This document shows, in pieces, positions 5,051-5,175 of a stretch of 5,175 bases of DNA (position 1 is the stretch's first letter; each line of letters starts with the position of its first letter). Source of the stretch: Candidatus Altarchaeales archaeon WOR_SM1_86-2 (GTDB lineage Archaea > Altiarchaeota > Altiarchaeia > IMC4 > MCBC01); NCBI GenBank assembly GCA_001723855.1, contig MCBC01000127.1, positions 1 to 5,175 on the forward strand, in the 5' to 3' direction. The notes under the pieces are model-generated. The model saw only the letters and a list, made by a program, of their open reading frames with translations. It was not told the origin of the DNA and made no database searches. The position numbers and the translations under genes were made by a program.

Positions 5051-5175
5051 CCCTTCTATCTTTTGGATTTCGTAACTACTCAGGCATCGAAGATTATACA
5101 AAAACAGATAGTGGCTGGGCGTATCCGCACAATTTCGTTGTTATCACACTATCAGAACTATATTTTTCGCAAAAG
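5051..5175 (-). promoter_or_regulatory. Upstream region and candidate promoters of the lipoprotein gene
   Basis: No gene is supported in these last 125 bp. On the minus strand, TTGTATAA (5094-5101) could be a TATA box starting transcription near 5072, leaving a leader of about 22 nt. A second candidate, GCGAAAAATATAG (5158-5170), has a purine-rich stretch resembling a BRE (the TFB recognition element) before its TATA part and would give a longer leader. A 7-bp inverted repeat, GATAGTG at 5107-5113 and CACTATC at 5147-5153, lies between the two. The assignments rest on motif appearance and spacing only. Confidence 0.35.

Noticed and set aside
5051..5101. Longer N-terminus of the lipoprotein starting at TTG (5101)
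   Set aside because: The 17 added residues would bury a standard Lys-Arg plus hydrophobic lipoprotein signal peptide; the ATG at 5050 fits much better.
5015..5175. Plus-strand frame open from 5015 to the window end, possibly the start of another gene
   Set aside because: It has no ATG start, overlaps the lipoprotein signal-peptide region, and is too short to judge; the apparent coding look may be chance.
5094..5175. Minus-strand frame of 26 codons ending in TAA at 5094-5096, possibly the tail of an upstream gene
   Set aside because: It is too short and without recognisable motif; another reading of the same bases as promoter is equally plausible.

Overview
The window looks like an ordinary piece of a euryarchaeal-type archaeal chromosome. 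The evidence is an archaeal-style RNA 3'-phosphate cyclase (RtcA), a long stand-alone CBS-repeat protein with the alternating GIITExD / RRLPV pattern common in archaea, a short (408-residue) TctA-like membrane protein of the type found mostly in archaea, AT-rich promoters without convincing Shine-Dalgarno sites, and T-rich gene ends. I cannot name the species. The genes are tightly packed, and no phage, insertion sequence, CRISPR array, tRNA or rRNA is visible.

Layout: (1) 1-1118 (+) is the 3' part of a multi-CBS-domain protein whose start lies outside the window. (2) 1119-1216 is a gene gap with a small hairpin, T-rich tracts and a possible promoter. (3) 1217-2242 (+) is rtcA. (4) 2264-3142 (-), convergent with rtcA, is an inositol monophosphatase/fructose-1,6-bisphosphatase superfamily protein. 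(5) 3143-3322 is a 180-bp divergent promoter region rich in short direct and inverted repeats. (6) 3323-4549 (+) is a TctA-like permease. (7) 4571-5050 (-), convergent with it, is a small secreted lipoprotein with a C-terminal beta-rich module. (8) 5051-5175 is the upstream region of the lipoprotein gene, with no gene I can support.

The strand pattern (+ + - + -) means each of the last four genes is probably its own transcription unit. Only the CBS gene and rtcA share a direction, and a 98-bp T-rich gap separates them. No shared pathway joins the five genes, and I see no convincing undescribed multi-gene system. The points most worth a second look are an apparent in-frame internal deletion that fuses two CBS repeats, the symmetric repeat cluster in the divergent promoter, and the lipoprotein, whose C-terminal module resembles one I associate with other archaeal surface proteins.
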